Shown here: in pieces, positions 13,363 to 19,528 of the stretch
Position numbering within the stretch: the stretch's first letter is position 1
Layout of the letters: each line of letters starts with the position of its first letter
Assembly: GCA_036525535.1 (NCBI GenBank)
Contig: DATDAH010000075.1
Coordinates: forward strand, 1 to 19,611
Direction: 5' to 3'
Source: DATDAH01 sp036525535
GTDB taxonomy: Bacteria; Actinomycetota; Acidimicrobiia; Acidimicrobiales; DATDAH01
DNA: 19,611 bases
Position numbers and translations under genes: made by a program
The notes under the pieces: model-generated
What the model was told of the DNA's origin: nothing
The model's input: the letters and a program-made list of their open reading frames with translations, nothing else
Database searches by the model: none

Positions 13363-14772
13363 GTGTCCTTGCGGGCCCGGGTCCTGCTCGGGCTGGGGGT
13401 GATCGCCCTGGTCTTCGGGGTGACCGCGGTGGTCGTGCCCCGCATCACCGCGTCCTACCTGCTCGAGCAGGTCGACGACCAGCTCCGGGCCACCGACTTT
13501 CCGTACCGGGGGGATCTGGCCGTCAGCGCAGAACGCGACCCCCCGTCCCCGAGGCCCGACGACGAGACTCCGCCTGAGCGCCCGAGCCGGATGTACATCG
13601 GCATCGTGGACGCCGACGCCGACGCCGACGTGTCGGAGATCTTCGCCCCCAACGTCGGGGACACCGCGGCCCCGTCCATCGACGGCGAGCAGGCGATCGC
13701 CGAGGCGGGCAACGGGCCGTACACGCAGCCCGCCGGCGACTCGGGCAGCCGTTTCCGACTCATCAGCCGCGAGGTGGATGACGGGGACACCGACGGCGAT
13801 GTCGTGGTCGTCGGCCTGCCATTGGACGATGTCGACGCCACGGTGTCGCGCCTCGTCCAGATCGAAGTCGGTGCCCTTGCCCTCGTGCTCTTCGTGCTCG
13901 CGATGGTGGCCTGGTGGGTGATCCGTCTGGGTGTCCGACCGGTCAAAGCAATGGCCGCGGCGGCCACCGACATCGGCGCCGGCGACCTGTCGGCCCGGGT
14001 CCCGGAATACGGCGACGCCACCGAGGCGGGTCAGCTCGGTACCGCGCTCAACCAGATGCTGGAGCGGATCGAGGACGAGTTCGACCAGCGCCTCCGCTCC
14101 GAGCAGCGCCTGCGCCAGTTCGCGGCCGACGCCTCGCATGAGCTGCGGACCCCGGTGACCACGGTTCGGGGCTACGCCGAGCTCTACCGCACCGGGGCCC
14201 TGGACGACCCGACCGAGCTGACCGAGGCCATGCGCCGGGTCGAGCAGGAGTCGGTGCGGATGGGCTCGCTGGTCGACGACCTGCTGCGGTTGGCTCGCCT
14301 CGACCAGGGCCGCGAGCTGGAGCGGGCTCCTGTCGATCTCGGGGCGGTGGTGACCGACGTCGGCCGTGACGCCCAGGCCACCGACCCCGAACGGCCGGTC
14401 ACGGTCGCGGTGGAGGATCGGGTCGTCGTCACCGGTGACGAACGGCTCCTGCGCCAGGTCGTCACCAACCTGACCGGCAATGCCCTGGTTCACACCGATC
14501 CGGACGTGGCCGTGACCCTGCGAGCCGCTGTCGAGGGCGACCGAGCCGTGCTCGAGGTGCGCGACGCCGGCCCGGGCATGCGCCCTGAGGTGGCAGAACG
14601 GGTCTTCGAACGCTTCTACCGCGCCGACCCCTCCCGCTCGCGGCACCGGGGCGGCAGCGGCCTCGGCCTGGCCATCGTCCACGCCACCGTCATCGCCCAC
14701 GGCGGCGAGATCAGCGTCACCACCGCCCCCGGCGAAGGCACCACCTTCCTCGTCACCCTGCCCCTGGCCTGA
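13363..14772 (+). CDS. Sensor histidine kinase, EnvZ/MprB-like
   Basis: A 469-residue membrane kinase that pairs with the preceding regulator. There is a transmembrane segment at about 7-26, an extracytoplasmic domain at 27-167 rich in Asp, Glu and Pro with a DADADAD run at 83-89, a second membrane segment at about 168-188, and HAMP at 189-241. The dimerisation box has the phospho-accepting His259 (DASHELRTPVTT). The ATPase domain shows the N box NLTGNAL at 369-375, G1 DAGPGM at 401-406, FERFYR, and G2 GSGLGLAIV. The sensor domain has no recognisable fold; its acidity hints at cation or antimicrobial-peptide sensing, which is inference. Start is GTG at 13363 with no clear ribosome site, so translation is probably coupled. 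Confidence 0.95.
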   Translation: MSLRARVLLGLGVIALVFGVTAVVVPRITASYLLEQVDDQLRATDFPYRGDLAVSAERDPPSPRPDDETPPERPSRMYIGIVDADADADVSEIFAPNVGDTAAPSIDGEQAIAEAGNGPYTQPAGDSGSRFRLISREVDDGDTDGDVVVVGLPLDDVDATVSRLVQIEVGALALVLFVLAMVAWWVIRLGVRPVKAMAAAATDIGAGDLSARVPEYGDATEAGQLGTALNQMLERIEDEFDQRLRSEQRLRQFAADASHELRTPVTTVRGYAELYRTGALDDPTELTEAMRRVEQESVRMGSLVDDLLRLARLDQGRELERAPVDLGAVVTDVGRDAQATDPERPVTVAVEDRVVVTGDERLLRQVVTNLTGNALVHTDPDVAVTLRAAVEGDRAVLEVRDAGPGMRPEVAERVFERFYRADPSRSRHRGGSGLGLAIVHATVIAHGGEISVTTAPGEGTTFLVTLPLA

Positions 14773-14801
14773 CCCGGTCAGCGGTGACCCAGCGATCGTG
14801 G

Positions 14802-15032
14802 TCAGCCGACGGTGCCGTCCCCGTTCGGGCGGGACCGGGCGAACTGGCTGACGGGGACCGGGCCGGCGTCGTCCCGGTCCACGATGACGTAGCCCGCCTG
14901 GAGGTCGATGCTGATGGCCGGTGGGTTGCCGGTCGAGGTCATGACCTCGACGCGGCGGGCGTCGGCCTCTCGGCGGTGGAGGTCGCCGAGCAGGGCGGTC
15001 CCGATGCCCCGCACGTCGACGATCTGCGCCAC
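14802..15032 (-). pseudogene. GNAT acetyltransferase, N-terminally truncated remnant
   Basis: A 76-codon minus-strand frame with almost all codons ending in G or C. It contains the second half of a GNAT acetyltransferase: the acetyl-CoA pyrophosphate loop and following helix (VRGIGTALLGDLHRREA), the strand ARRVEVMTS and the C-terminal motif NPPAISIDLQAGYVIVDRDD, where the family usually has N-x-x-A-x-x-x-Y-x-x-x-G-F/Y. The first half of a normal GNAT (about 70 residues) is missing. The frame instead joins, one reading frame off, to the end of the phosphotransferase gene. A GTG at 15032 could start translation, but no ribosome site is seen. I read it as a deletion scar; a sequencing or assembly frameshift is the alternative. 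Confidence 0.6.
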
Positions 15033-15922
15033 CGCCGGACCCGGTGGTCGAGGCGAACGATCTCGGTCAATCGATGAGCCACCTCGCCGTGCCGGACGAT
15101 GGCCTTGTTCTCGTCGAACGCCCAGGCCACGGTCTGAGCGAAGGCCCACCCCCGGGCTCGCTCACGGTCGAGGCCGAGCTCGCCGCAGAACCGGTCCAGC
15201 CGGTGACGCACCGCGCTCGGGGAATGGCCGAGGGTGTAGTCCCGGCAGAGCGGGGCCACGGCGAACTCGACCTCGCCGGCCAGCGGCTTCGGGTCGATGG
15301 CCAGCCAAGGCTCCCGTAGGGCGGCGAGGACGTTGTCGCTGTGCAGGTCCTGGTGGAGCAGGACCGACGGCCCCTGGGTCGGAGCCAACTCGCGCAGGAG
15401 GCCGAGGGCCCGGTCCACCAGCTCGGGCTCGAACGGTCGACCCGCTTGCTCCCACTTGCGGGGGAGCTCACCTCCCCAGATCGCGGCTTCGTCGGCCAGC
15501 GTGGTGAAGGGCTCGGTGACCGGCACCGAGAGGCGTGGCACCAGGCCGATGATGACACCCACTGCCAGTTCGGGCGGGGATGCCGCGAGCCGGATCCCGG
15601 GCCGGGCCTGCTCCAGGAGGAGGGCGTAGCGGTCCGGATCGTGGGCCAGGAGGCGGACGGCACCGTCCCCGCCCCAACGGCGTAGGGCTTCGGCTTCATG
15701 GTCGGCCTCCCGGTGTGGCCACTGCACCTTCAGGACCACCGGCGTGCCGTCGGGTGTCGTGGCCGGAGCGACGTACGACACCTGCCCCCCGTCCTCGAAG
15801 GGAGCCGACAGCGTGAGCTCCCATTGGTCAGCGCACGCCGCGACCAGCGCCGGCAATTGCTTCAGCCACTCGGCCCCATCGGGCCGCGCCGACAACCACT
15901 GGAGGTACCCCGGCACCCGCAT
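14939..15922 (-). CDS. Aminoglycoside/hydroxyurea phosphotransferase family protein (APH(6)-like), altered C-terminus
   Basis: A 327-residue open frame. Residues 1-291 match APH(6)-type kinases, which phosphorylate streptomycin in resistant strains but have many chromosomal members of unknown substrate. Seen are the N-terminal helix GAEWLKQLPALVAACADQW, the ATP-binding Lys65 (PVVLKVQWPH), the catalytic loop LLHQDLHSDNVLAA with His190, Asp192 and Asn197, and the metal-binding Asp210 (WLAIDPKPLAGE). After about residue 291 the reading (RRSSTCGASGPPC...) loses normal codon use, because it runs over the GNAT remnant in the wrong frame. The native stop appears lost and the last 35 or so residues are probably foreign. 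The ATG at 15922 has only a G run before it. Resistance to a drug is not shown by sequence alone. Confidence 0.82.
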   Translation of the reverse strand: MRVPGYLQWLSARPDGAEWLKQLPALVAACADQWELTLSAPFEDGGQVSYVAPATTPDGTPVVLKVQWPHREADHEAEALRRWGGDGAVRLLAHDPDRYALLLEQARPGIRLAASPPELAVGVIIGLVPRLSVPVTEPFTTLADEAAIWGGELPRKWEQAGRPFEPELVDRALGLLRELAPTQGPSVLLHQDLHSDNVLAALREPWLAIDPKPLAGEVEFAVAPLCRDYTLGHSPSAVRHRLDRFCGELGLDRERARGWAFAQTVAWAFDENKAIVRHGEVAHRLTEIVRLDHRVRRWRRSSTCGASGPPCSATSTAERPTPAASRS

Positions 15923-16025
15923 CCCCCGAACTGGCTACCACCCCACCCGTCTTTGGAACCTGGGGTTTGTGCCTGACCGCGAGTTTCGGGTTCCAGAACG
16001 GTGGCCGACTCGGCCGCGCCGTCGC

Positions 16026-16529
16026 TCAAGCAGCCTCGGAGAGGAAGCGGCCGCACTCGTCCTGGACGGCCTGGTCGACCGGGGCGATGGTGTTGTTGAT
16101 CTCCTCGACCACCGCCGCGCCGTCGCCGGACTGGTATTCGGGCGCCGCGCCACCGAGATCGACCTCGAAGTCCCGGTCCGCGCCGTACTGCTCGAAGGCG
16201 TCGATGGCGTCGGCGAAGGCCTGCGCGTCCTCGCGGATGTCCTCCGGCGCGGTCTCGACGATGGCGTCGGCGGCATCGGACATCGCCGTCAGCCGTTCCT
16301 CGACCGCCTCGGGGGTCGAGGCGTCGGGTGCCCCCGTCTGGGCCGTGCCGAAGTCGCCGGCGGCGGCACAGAACGCCTCCGGGTCGAAGCCATCCGTCGC
16401 CGTGTCCTCGGGCGACGTCGAGGCGTCCTCACCCGCGGCATCGCTGTCGCTGTCGTCGCCACTGCACCCGGCGAGCACGGCCATGACGGCGAGAGCGAGG
16501 ATCAGGGTGCGGAGAACGGATCGGCGCAT
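16026..16529 (-). CDS. Small lipoprotein of unknown function
   Basis: A 167-residue secreted lipoprotein. The signal peptide MRRSVLRTLILALAVMAVLA ends at the lipobox LAGC with Cys22, followed by an acidic Ser/Asp/Glu linker to about residue 48. The mature domain (FDPEAFCAAAGDFG to the C-terminal DECGRFLSEAA) has two cysteines, likely disulphide-bonded, and reads as a helical bundle with Ala/Glu/Asp spacing. This matches a common type of actinobacterial lipoprotein without assigned function. No Shine-Dalgarno sequence is present; TACCTT six bases before the ATG suggests a leaderless transcript. It is divergent from the reductase gene and lies 103 bases upstream of the phosphotransferase gene on the same strand. 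Confidence 0.85.
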   Translation of the reverse strand: MRRSVLRTLILALAVMAVLAGCSGDDSDSDAAGEDASTSPEDTATDGFDPEAFCAAAGDFGTAQTGAPDASTPEAVEERLTAMSDAADAIVETAPEDIREDAQAFADAIDAFEQYGADRDFEVDLGGAAPEYQSGDGAAVVEEINNTIAPVDQAVQDECGRFLSEAA

Positions 16530-16535
16530 CCGGGA

Positions 16536-16541
16536 AAGGTA
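16536..16541 (-). promoter_or_regulatory. Leaderless-type -10 box of the lipoprotein gene
   Basis: TACCTT on the minus strand ends six bases before the ATG at 16529, with no ribosome site between them. The same hexamer recurs on the opposite strand at 16689 ahead of the divergent reductase gene. Confidence 0.45.
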
Positions 16542-16688
16542 GCCAACACCACGTCTGCCACCCGTCGTGCAGGTCGACCGCGGGACGCTGACTGCAGGAT
16601 TGGTGGTGACCGATGCACCGGGCGAGGCGGTCGACGAGTACGAAGCCGGGCGCCGTCGCCGCGATGAGTCTGCCGGCGCCCACAGGTC

Positions 16689-16694
16689 TACCTT
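16689..16694 (+). promoter_or_regulatory. Possible -10 box of the DHFR-like reductase gene
   Basis: TACCTT lies 34 bases before the ATG at 16729, giving a leader of about 28 bases that includes GGGAG at 16718-16722. No clear -35 is visible. It is identical to the hexamer of the divergent lipoprotein gene. Confidence 0.3.
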
Positions 16695-16728
16695 CCGACC
16701 GAGACAACCAACGCATCGGGAGTTGGGC

Positions 16729-17373
16729 ATGGGCCTCATCCACATCGAGCTGTTCGCAACCCTCGACCTCGTCGGGCAGGCGCCCGGCGGCCCCGACGAG
16801 GACCCGGTGGGGTTCCCGTTCGGCGGATGGCAGGCGCCCTTGGTGGACGAGGTCGCCGGGGCGCAGATCGGTGCCGCGTACGAGGGCACGGACGCCCTCC
16901 TGCTCGGCCGGCGGACCTATGACATCTTCGCCGCCTACTGGCCGTACCAGGAGGGCGGCGAGGACAACGAGATCGCCACGCTCTTCAACCGTGTCCCGAA
17001 GTACGTGGCCTCCCGCGGCAGGCCCGACCTCTCGTGGGCCGGGTCCACGCAGCTCGGCCCGGATCTGGCCGGTGCGGCGCGAGAGATCCGTGACCGGCAC
17101 GAGCACGTGAAGGTCGTCGGGAGCCTGAACCTGGTGCAGACCCTCCTGCGCGAGAAGCTCTTCGACCGTCTCGACCTCTGGGTGCATCCGGTCGTGCTCG
17201 GCGTCGGGAAGAAGGTGTTCGACGGTGGCGCGGTGCCCACGAACGTCACACTCCTCGAACCGCCGGTAGCCGGTCCGAAGGGCACCGTGTACCTGCGCTA
17301 CGGGCTCGCCGATGGCACGCCCGGTACGGGGGACATGAGCGCGCCCGATCGCGGTGCCGGGCGCGACGACTGA
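16729..17373 (+). CDS. Dihydrofolate reductase / RibD C-terminal-fold reductase
   Basis: A 214-residue member of the RibD_C/DHFR-like family common in actinobacteria. The order of motifs is typical: N-terminal strand IHIELFATLDLVGQAPGGPDE, a G-G-W helix, the nucleotide-binding segment DALLLGRRTYDIFAAYWP, NRVPKYVASRG, the VKVVGSLNLVQTLL helix and the C-terminal strand DRLDLWVHPVVLGVGKKVF. Most members are NADPH-dependent reductases of unknown substrate and are distinct from FolA. The final 16 residues are a disordered Gly/Asp tail. The ATG at 16729 is chosen because GGGAG lies six bases upstream and homologues start at the first strand. It stands alone on the plus strand, divergent from the lipoprotein gene. 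Confidence 0.9.
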   Translation: MGLIHIELFATLDLVGQAPGGPDEDPVGFPFGGWQAPLVDEVAGAQIGAAYEGTDALLLGRRTYDIFAAYWPYQEGGEDNEIATLFNRVPKYVASRGRPDLSWAGSTQLGPDLAGAAREIRDRHEHVKVVGSLNLVQTLLREKLFDRLDLWVHPVVLGVGKKVFDGGAVPTNVTLLEPPVAGPKGTVYLRYGLADGTPGTGDMSAPDRGAGRDD

Positions 17374-17476
17374 AGTCCCGTTCGGGGGAGGAAAGGGATC
17401 CTCTTCTCGATCCATGGTCGATGGACAGAACCACCCATCGTGCTGGGTTCACCTTGGCGAGAGGAGGATGCAGACC
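17374..17476. other. Intergenic stretch after the reductase gene
   Basis: The region has a weak hairpin, GGATC (17396-17400) with GATCC (17409-17413) around an eight-base loop, which may end the reductase transcript. A GAGGAGG at 17461-17467 could serve a small ORF downstream. Nothing else is recognisable. Together with the uncertain ORF after it, the gap between confident genes is 393 bases (17374-17766). Confidence 0.4.
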
Positions 17477-17770
17477 GTGATGCAGCTCCTGAGCGTCCGA
17501 CGACGGCGGGGCAAAGGTGCCTCGACCCAATCGCCGTCAGCTTCAAGAACGAAGTGCGTCACCGACCCCGGCGGTCAGGAGGGCGACGACGTGGCCGTCG
17601 CACGGTGCTCGCGGAGCGAGTTGGCCCCGTGCCAGAGCCTCGCGATCGGTTCGGTGGGCAGGGCTACCGTCCGACAGCGCGGCGTAGAGGGCGGCCTTTG
17701 TGTCGAGCTCACCGAGTACGCGCCGGGCGTCCTCGGCAGCCGCATCGACGACCTGGAGAGAAGAACATGA
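17477..17770 (+). CDS. Possible small hypothetical protein, coupled to the cyclase gene
   Basis: A 97-residue frame starting at a GTG nine bases after GAGGAGG (ATG at 17480 or 17468 are alternatives). Its stop overlaps the cyclase start as ATGA, a common sign of coupling. From about residue 29 most codons end in G or C, as in neighbouring genes, and it ends VELTEYAPGVLGS, RIDDLERRT. The first 25 residues are Arg/Lys/Ser-rich and look non-coding. I recognise no family. The opposite strand also has a fairly open frame (17754 to 17543, ending DALRS) that may be a decayed gene, so this call is weak. The cyclase has its own ribosome site and does not need this ORF. Confidence 0.28.
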   Translation: MMQLLSVRRRRGKGASTQSPSASRTKCVTDPGGQEGDDVAVARCSRSELAPCQSLAIGSVGRATVRQRGVEGGLCVELTEYAPGVLGSRIDDLERRT

Positions 17771-18657
17771 GTCAGGAGCTGTTCGACGCCACCAAGCGGT
17801 GGGGCCGGTGGGGCGACGACGACGACCGCGGTGCCCTCAACCTGCTCACACCCGAGCGCGTCGCCAGGGCCGCGACGCTCGTGCGGGACGGCCTCACCGT
17901 CCCCTGCGGCCGACCGCTCGGCACGGCACCCGCCGTCGACAACCCCAACCCAGCGCTGCACCACATGATCCACGCCGGTGACATGGCCGCCGGATCGAAG
18001 GGCTTCCAGTGGTCGGCCGACTTCGTCGGGGTCGCCTTCCACGGCAACATCGTCAGCCACATCGACGCGCTGTGCCACGTGTTCGTCGACGGCCAGATGT
18101 ACAACGGCGCGCCGGCCACCGAGGTCACCAGCGTCGGCGCCAAGCGCAGCTCGATCGAGGCCGCCAACGCCGGCATCGTCGGCCGGGGCGTGCTGCTCGA
18201 CATCCCCCGGGTCCGCGGCGTTGACTGGCTCGAGCCCGGCGACGTCATCACCCCCGACGAGCTCGACGCCACGGGCGTCACCGTCGAGCAGGGCGACATC
18301 GTCCTCGTCCACATCGGCCGCGACCGCAGGCGGGATGCCCTGGGTCCGTGGAACACCTACGCCGGACTCGCCGGGCTGGCGCCCGAGTGCGCCCGGTGGC
18401 TCTACGACAACGACCCGTCCGTGCTCGGCTGCGACGGCGTCTCCGACGTGAACCCCGGACCGGGCGGCGAGTGGCCCATCCCCATCCACATGTGCGCCCT
18501 CGTGGGGATGGGCATCCACCTGCTCGACAACCTGCGCCTCGACCTGCTGTCCGACGCCTGCGCCGAGCGCGGCCGCTGGGAGTTCCTGTTCGTCGTGGCC
18601 CCGCTACAGATCGGTGGCGGCACCGGCTCGCCCATCAACCCGATCGCCATCCTGTGA
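17767..18657 (+). CDS. Cyclase-family metal hydrolase (KynB/PF04199 type)
   Basis: A 296-residue protein of the cyclase family, whose best known member is arylformamidase KynB. The metal-binding signature is conserved as His92, His98, Asp100 and His104 in FHGNIVSHIDALCHVF, the family form of H-x-G-T-H-x-D-x-P-x-H. Other family features are the N-terminal WGRWGDDDDRGALNLLTPE, the GRGVLLDIPRVRG strand, VEQGDIVLVHIGRD, the SVLGCDGVSDV segment and the terminal GGGTGSPINPIAIL. This longer subtype (about 300 residues) is common in actinobacteria and proteobacteria and is often found with aromatic or cyclic-ester catabolism; the substrate is unknown. GGAGAG lies eight bases before the ATG. A non-coding stretch follows. 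Confidence 0.92.
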   Translation: MSQELFDATKRWGRWGDDDDRGALNLLTPERVARAATLVRDGLTVPCGRPLGTAPAVDNPNPALHHMIHAGDMAAGSKGFQWSADFVGVAFHGNIVSHIDALCHVFVDGQMYNGAPATEVTSVGAKRSSIEAANAGIVGRGVLLDIPRVRGVDWLEPGDVITPDELDATGVTVEQGDIVLVHIGRDRRRDALGPWNTYAGLAGLAPECARWLYDNDPSVLGCDGVSDVNPGPGGEWPIPIHMCALVGMGIHLLDNLRLDLLSDACAERGRWEFLFVVAPLQIGGGTGSPINPIAIL

Positions 18658-18867
18658 TCTTCGACCGCTTCAACGAGCTGCAGCGGCCCCGCATCGAGCC
18701 GGGATCGGGACATTGCCGATCTCCGCGAGGTGCTGGTCCAGGACGTCCCGGCGGCCCCTCGCACCGGTGCCGGACACAGGTGCGCGCGAGGAAGGCGATC
18801 GAAGGCGAGAAGGCCACCTGGCCCGGTGAGCGCAGAGCGGTCTGACCAGGGGAAACGCCAAGGCACC

Positions 18868-18946
18868 CCCAACCAGTTCGGATTGGAACCAGGTTTGGGC
18901 CTGGCTGGTAGGCATGGAACACCTCCGAACTTGGCTGGAGCCAGCC
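18868..18946. repeat. Nested inverted repeats, possible structured RNA or terminator
   Basis: An outer imperfect pair, CCCAACCAGTTCGG (18868-18881) with CCGAACTTGGCTGG (18925-18938), encloses an inner hairpin CCAGG-TTTGGG-CCTGG (18889-18904). A further hairpin, GGCTG-GAGC-CAGCC (18933-18946), shares bases with the outer right arm and could form as an alternative. Mutually exclusive stems of this kind occur in attenuators and terminators, but no conserved riboswitch core is recognisable. Confidence 0.4.
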
Positions 18947-19029
18947 CTCTGACCGAGCCGACAGCCCTCCCTTGGCCCTGTTCGAACGCGGGAAACCGCC
19001 CACCGGTCGGTCCTGGAAGAGGGGTGCAG

Positions 19030-19035
19030 TACGTT
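19030..19035 (+). promoter_or_regulatory. Possible -10 box of the tandem MaoC genes
   Basis: TACGTT lies 30 bases before the ATG at 19066, leaving a short leader with the strong GGAGGGGGAG ribosome site at 19051-19060. The -35 region is poor. Confidence 0.3.
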
Positions 19036-19065
19036 CGGGTGCCCGGCGCGGGAGGGGGAGCGGCG

Positions 19066-19524
19066 ATGCGGTGGTTCGAGGAACTCACGCCGGGTCGCGT
19101 CGACTGGTGTCCGACCACCTACCTCGTCACCGAGGACGAGATCGTGGACGTCGGCCGGCGGTGGGACCCGCAGCCGTTCCACACGGACCCGGTGGCGGCG
19201 GAGGCGTCGATCTTCGGCGGACTGGTGGCCGCCACGGCGCACCTGTTCGCCATGGTCGAAGCGCTCGGCGCCCGGGTCGCCGACGACGACCGGGTCGCGG
19301 CGGTGGGCCCGCCGGGCATGAGGAACATGCGGAACCACGCCCCAGCCCGGCCCGGCGACGTGATCCGCCGGCGCGGCGAGGTGCTCGACCGACGGCTGTC
19401 GGCGAGCGACCCGGGCTGCGGCATCGTCGCCCTGCGGGCGGAGCTCCACAACCAGGACGACGAGCTGGTCTTCGCCGTCGACTTCGAGACCCTCGTCCGC
19501 TGCCGCCCGACGGCCGAGGGCTGA
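19066..19524 (+). CDS. MaoC-like (hot-dog fold) dehydratase
   Basis: A 152-residue single hot-dog protein of the MaoC/R-hydratase type. It shows the N-terminal EELTPGRVDWCPTTYLVTED, the hydratase signature DPQPFHTDPVAAEASIFGGL with the catalytic Asp/His pair (D-P-x-x-x-H), the following helix VAATAHLFAMV, and APARPGDVIRRRGEVLDRR. Members hydrate trans-2-enoyl-CoA or related acyl-CoA esters. The usual second G-N (FGGLIAHG) is changed to FGGLVAAT, as in several actinobacterial branches. The ATG at 19066 has GGAGGGGGAG five bases upstream. A second MaoC-like gene starts four bases after the stop, so the two may form a heterodimer, as split 2-enoyl-CoA hydratases do. Confidence 0.9.
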   Translation: MRWFEELTPGRVDWCPTTYLVTEDEIVDVGRRWDPQPFHTDPVAAEASIFGGLVAATAHLFAMVEALGARVADDDRVAAVGPPGMRNMRNHAPARPGDVIRRRGEVLDRRLSASDPGCGIVALRAELHNQDDELVFAVDFETLVRCRPTAEG

Positions 19525-19528
19525 CCCG

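Larger units (their letters stand above)
18658..19065. other. Non-coding region with possible gene relics and secondary structure
   Basis: No frame here shows sustained codon bias. A GTG overlapping the cyclase stop starts a short reading, MIFDRFNELQRPRIEPGS, that soon loses codon bias. In a second frame, 18712-18795 reads DIADLREVLVQDVPAAPRTG, loosely like the C-terminal tail of AMP-forming acyl-CoA synthetases, and the first frame ends with a stop at 18844. These may be shreds of decayed genes. The second half, 18840-18960, is rich in CCAG/CTGG pairing. The last 40 bases hold the promoter and ribosome site of the hydratase gene. Confidence 0.4.

Noticed and set aside
13609..13632. GACGCC tandem repeat as a microsatellite or CRISPR-like repeat
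   Set aside because: Only about three and a half copies, in frame inside the kinase sensor domain. It encodes an Asp-Ala run and is not a repeat array.
14776..14789. GGTCA-GCGG-TGACC as a terminator between the kinase and the GNAT remnant
   Set aside because: Only five pairs and no T tract; too weak to list as a feature.
16562..16728. Coding-like plus frame upstream of the reductase (VQVDRGTLTAGLVVTD...)
   Set aside because: The reductase family starts at 16729 with a ribosome site. The upstream reading loses codon bias and matches no family I recognise.
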